NCBI GenBank assembly: GCA_029261305.1
Contig: JAJDBO010000298.1
Span: forward strand, 1-24,999
DNA length: 24,999 nt
Reading direction: 5' to 3'
DNA from: Nitrospirales bacterium
GTDB lineage: Bacteria > Nitrospirota > Nitrospiria > Nitrospirales > UBA8639
In this document: in pieces, positions 23,588 through 24,999 of the stretch
Layout: each line of letters begins with the position of its first letter
How positions within the stretch are numbered: the stretch's first letter is position 1
Notes under the pieces: model-generated
Databases searched by the model: none
The model's input: only the letters and a program-made list of their open reading frames with translations
Told to the model about the DNA's origin: nothing
Made by a program: the position numbers and the translations under genes

Positions 23588-24067
23588 TTAACTCTCTTCT
23601 TTTTTAATCTGTTCGCTCAAGTAGTTTTGAAGACCAACCTGCTTAATGGTTTCTATTTGCGTTTCAATCCAGTCAATATGCTCTTCTTCGTCTTTGACCA
23701 TGTCTTCGAGGATATGACGGGTCGTGTAGTCATTGACTTTCACACAATGAATAATCCCCTCCGTCATCAACTTGACCATGGAATTTTCTTTATCAAGATC
23801 GGACTTCAATTGCTCAGGTACGGTTTCTCCAATTTTGACCGTTCCAAGCCGTTGCATGTTCGGCAGCCCATCCAGATACAAGATATGATCGATGATCACT
23901 TGTGCATCTTTCATTTCTCCAAAACTTCGATCAAGCACATGATGATGAAGTCGATCATACCCCCAGTTTTTGCACATCTTGGCATGCAAGAAGTACTGAT
24001 TAATGACGGTCAATTCCTCCGTCAATATTTTATTCAGTAAACTGACCACTCCTTCTTTGGCTTTCAT
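23588..24067 (-). CDS. bfr: Bacterioferritin
   Basis: This 159-residue protein is collinear with E. coli Bfr from end to end. ELTVINQYFLHAKMCKNWG, GLPNMQRLG and DEEEHIDWIETQIE are all in place. The haem-ligand methionine is kept at M52, as are ferroxidase residues E18, E51, E94, E127 and H130. The sixth ferroxidase ligand, His54 in E. coli, is Asp54 here (EMKDA instead of EMKHA). Subunits build a 24-mer shell that oxidises and stores iron, with haem at dimer interfaces. The ATG has AAAGGGGG about 6 bases upstream. It is a single gene with its own terminator. Iron control is likely, but no Fur box was picked out. Confidence 0.93.
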   Translation of the reverse strand: MKAKEGVVSLLNKILTEELTVINQYFLHAKMCKNWGYDRLHHHVLDRSFGEMKDAQVIIDHILYLDGLPNMQRLGTVKIGETVPEQLKSDLDKENSMVKLMTEGIIHCVKVNDYTTRHILEDMVKDEEEHIDWIETQIETIKQVGLQNYLSEQIKKEES

Positions 24068-24383
24068 ACCGGCCCCCTTTCTGCTTTACAACTCTGAAAC
24101 GTTATTCATCTTTTCAAAACGCCCTTCAAAGAAAATCTGACCTGTATTCTTTGCGAGCACGGGTTCATGCTACCTCTCATTTTCTGAATCTGTCAATAGA
24201 ATACTTTAGGTAATTTTCCTTAATCATGATTCTCTTTCTCAACTTCGCTGACTTAGATTCTCAAGTTCGCTGATTTGAATTTTCAACTTCAGGATACGAT
24301 CTTAAAAAAAGATATTCCAGAAAGTATTCATGCGTGGTTCCCTCAGTTGACCAATATTCTTTTCCAGTGTTACCGTCGCCGTC
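24068..24383. promoter_or_regulatory. Divergent promoter region of bfr and the DUF255 gene
   Basis: This 316-base gap separates two divergent genes and should hold both promoters. The half nearer the DUF255 gene contains a 22-base tandem repeat (24236-24301). AT-rich stretches lie at 24181-24235 and 24300-24320. No promoter boxes are assigned. Confidence 0.5.
24236..24301 (+). repeat. 22-base tandem repeat, about 2.5 copies
   Basis: Unit 1 (24236-24257) TTCTCAACTTCGCTGACTTA plus GA, unit 2 (24258-24279) TTCTCAAGTTCGCTGATTTG plus AA, and unit 3 (24280-24301) TTTTCAACTTC with a divergent end. Units 1 and 2 differ at four positions. The 22-base period is close to two helix turns, which would place repeated words on one face of the DNA. 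It lies 82-148 bases before the DUF255 start codon. Confidence 0.75.
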
Positions 24384-24999
24384 ATGTCTGACACCAATAA
24401 AAATCGCCCCCCAAATCGCCTCATTCACGAAACCAGCCCTTACTTGCTTCAGCACGCGTACAATCCTGTTGACTGGTATCCTTGGGGCGAAGAAGCGCTC
24501 ACACGAGCACAAACCGAAGGCAAACCCATTTTGCTTTCTATCGGCTATTCAGCCTGCCATTGGTGTCACGTCATGGAGCGTGAATCGTTTGAGAATGACG
24601 AGATCGCCACATTGATGAATCAAAACTATGTCTGCGTGAAAGTGGATCGGGAAGAACGCCCAGACCTCGACGAAATTTATATGCAAGCCACCCTGGCGAT
24701 GAACCAAGGCAACGGTGGGTGGCCCATGACCGTCTTTTTAACCCCTGAGCAACAACCGATCTTTGCAGGTACCTATTTCCCACCGACGGATAAATGGGGA
24801 CGCCCAGGCTTTGGCACGGTCTTGAAAAAGATCGCGGAGGGATGGCATAAAGACCGCACGGAAATTGTTGAAACGGCTACTCGCTTTACTTCGCGATTGC
24901 AGAAATCCATTCAAGTCCCCTCGCCCACTACCGTAGGGCAAGCAGAGCTGGATGCCGGAACAGAGCAATTCGCCAAAAACTTTGATCCGGTCTTTGGGG
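24384..24999 (+). CDS. DUF255 thioredoxin-domain protein (YyaL/SPATA20-like), 5' part
   Basis: The first 205 residues of a long protein, with the frame open at the window edge; full-length family members are usually near 650-700 residues. The start [20 protein letters not shown], then [37 protein letters not shown] (CxxC at C60 and C63), [33 protein letters not shown] and GTYFPP are the conserved blocks of this family. The N-terminal part is a thioredoxin-like fold and the rest, outside the window, is an alpha/alpha toroid related to N-acylglucosamine epimerases. The true function is not established. ATG 24384 is the only start after an in-frame TGA at 24348-24350; no clear ribosome site precedes it. 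Confidence 0.93.
   Translation, partial: MSDTNKNRPPNRLIHETSPYLLQHAYNPVDWYPWGEEALTRAQTEGKPILLSIGYSACHWCHVMERESFENDEIATLMNQNYVCVKVDREERPDLDEIYMQATLAMNQGNGGWPMTVFLTPEQQPIFAGTYFPPTDKWGRPGFGTVLKKIAEGWHKDRTEIVETATRFTSRLQKSIQVPSPTTVGQAELDAGTEQFAKNFDPVFG

Noticed and set aside
24236..24301. CRISPR array
   Set aside because: The repeat units are directly adjacent with no spacers and only about 2.5 copies, and no cas genes are present.

Overview
This window appears to be chromosomal DNA of a Nitrospirota bacterium. The gene set (dihydrolipoamide-dehydrogenase-like flavoproteins paired with VTT membrane proteins, a DUF3047 protein, Asp-box propeller, DUF2914 membrane protein) and a base composition near one half G+C resemble a Nitrospira marina-type genome. 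That assignment is inference from gene content; there is no rRNA gene to anchor it. I see no tRNA, rRNA, CRISPR array or intact insertion sequence.

Region 1 (1-5060), accessory. A two-gene minus-strand unit encodes a 382-residue helical protein that looks like an alpha-pore-forming toxin subunit (XaxA/YaxA type). It is followed by an 802-residue protein with a beta-rich N-terminus, a long Ala-rich helical core and a C-terminal beta domain reminiscent of Tc-toxin TcA tails. The pair lies between two diverged direct repeats of about 160 bp (259-419 and 4625-4781). The second repeat overlaps the 3' end of a broken gene.

Region 2 (5062-7656) is a tight minus-strand operon: MarR regulator, nitroreductase, Asp-box beta-propeller and DUF488 protein. 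Next come an acidic unknown protein and a DUF3391/HD-GYP cyclic-di-GMP phosphodiesterase-like protein. An AT-rich gap separates the latter from a secreted TPR protein on the plus strand.

Region 3 (11711-19575) holds an ICMT-like methyltransferase, a DUF2914 membrane protein, a TPR lipoprotein, and a roughly mirror-image arrangement of two flavoprotein disulfide reductases with two VTT/TVP38 membrane proteins. A DUF3047 exported protein ends it.

Region 4 (19576-22149) is the other notable locus. It has two tandem small Cys-rich exported peptides with the BufA2/GigA (bufferin-like metallophore) cysteine pattern, one of them a predicted lipoprotein. They end at a strong shared terminator facing an ECF sigma factor - zinc-finger anti-sigma - thioredoxin-fold set on the other strand. 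No MNIO (DUF692) maturase lies in the window.

Region 5 (22399-24999) holds a LuxR-type regulator, a bacterioferritin with its own terminator, a short tandem repeat, and the 5' part of a DUF255 thioredoxin-domain gene cut by the window edge.

Regions 3-5 share a theme of thiol/redox and metal handling: flavin disulfide reductases, CxxC proteins, candidate metallophore peptides and ferritin. Whether they work as one system is not shown by the sequence.
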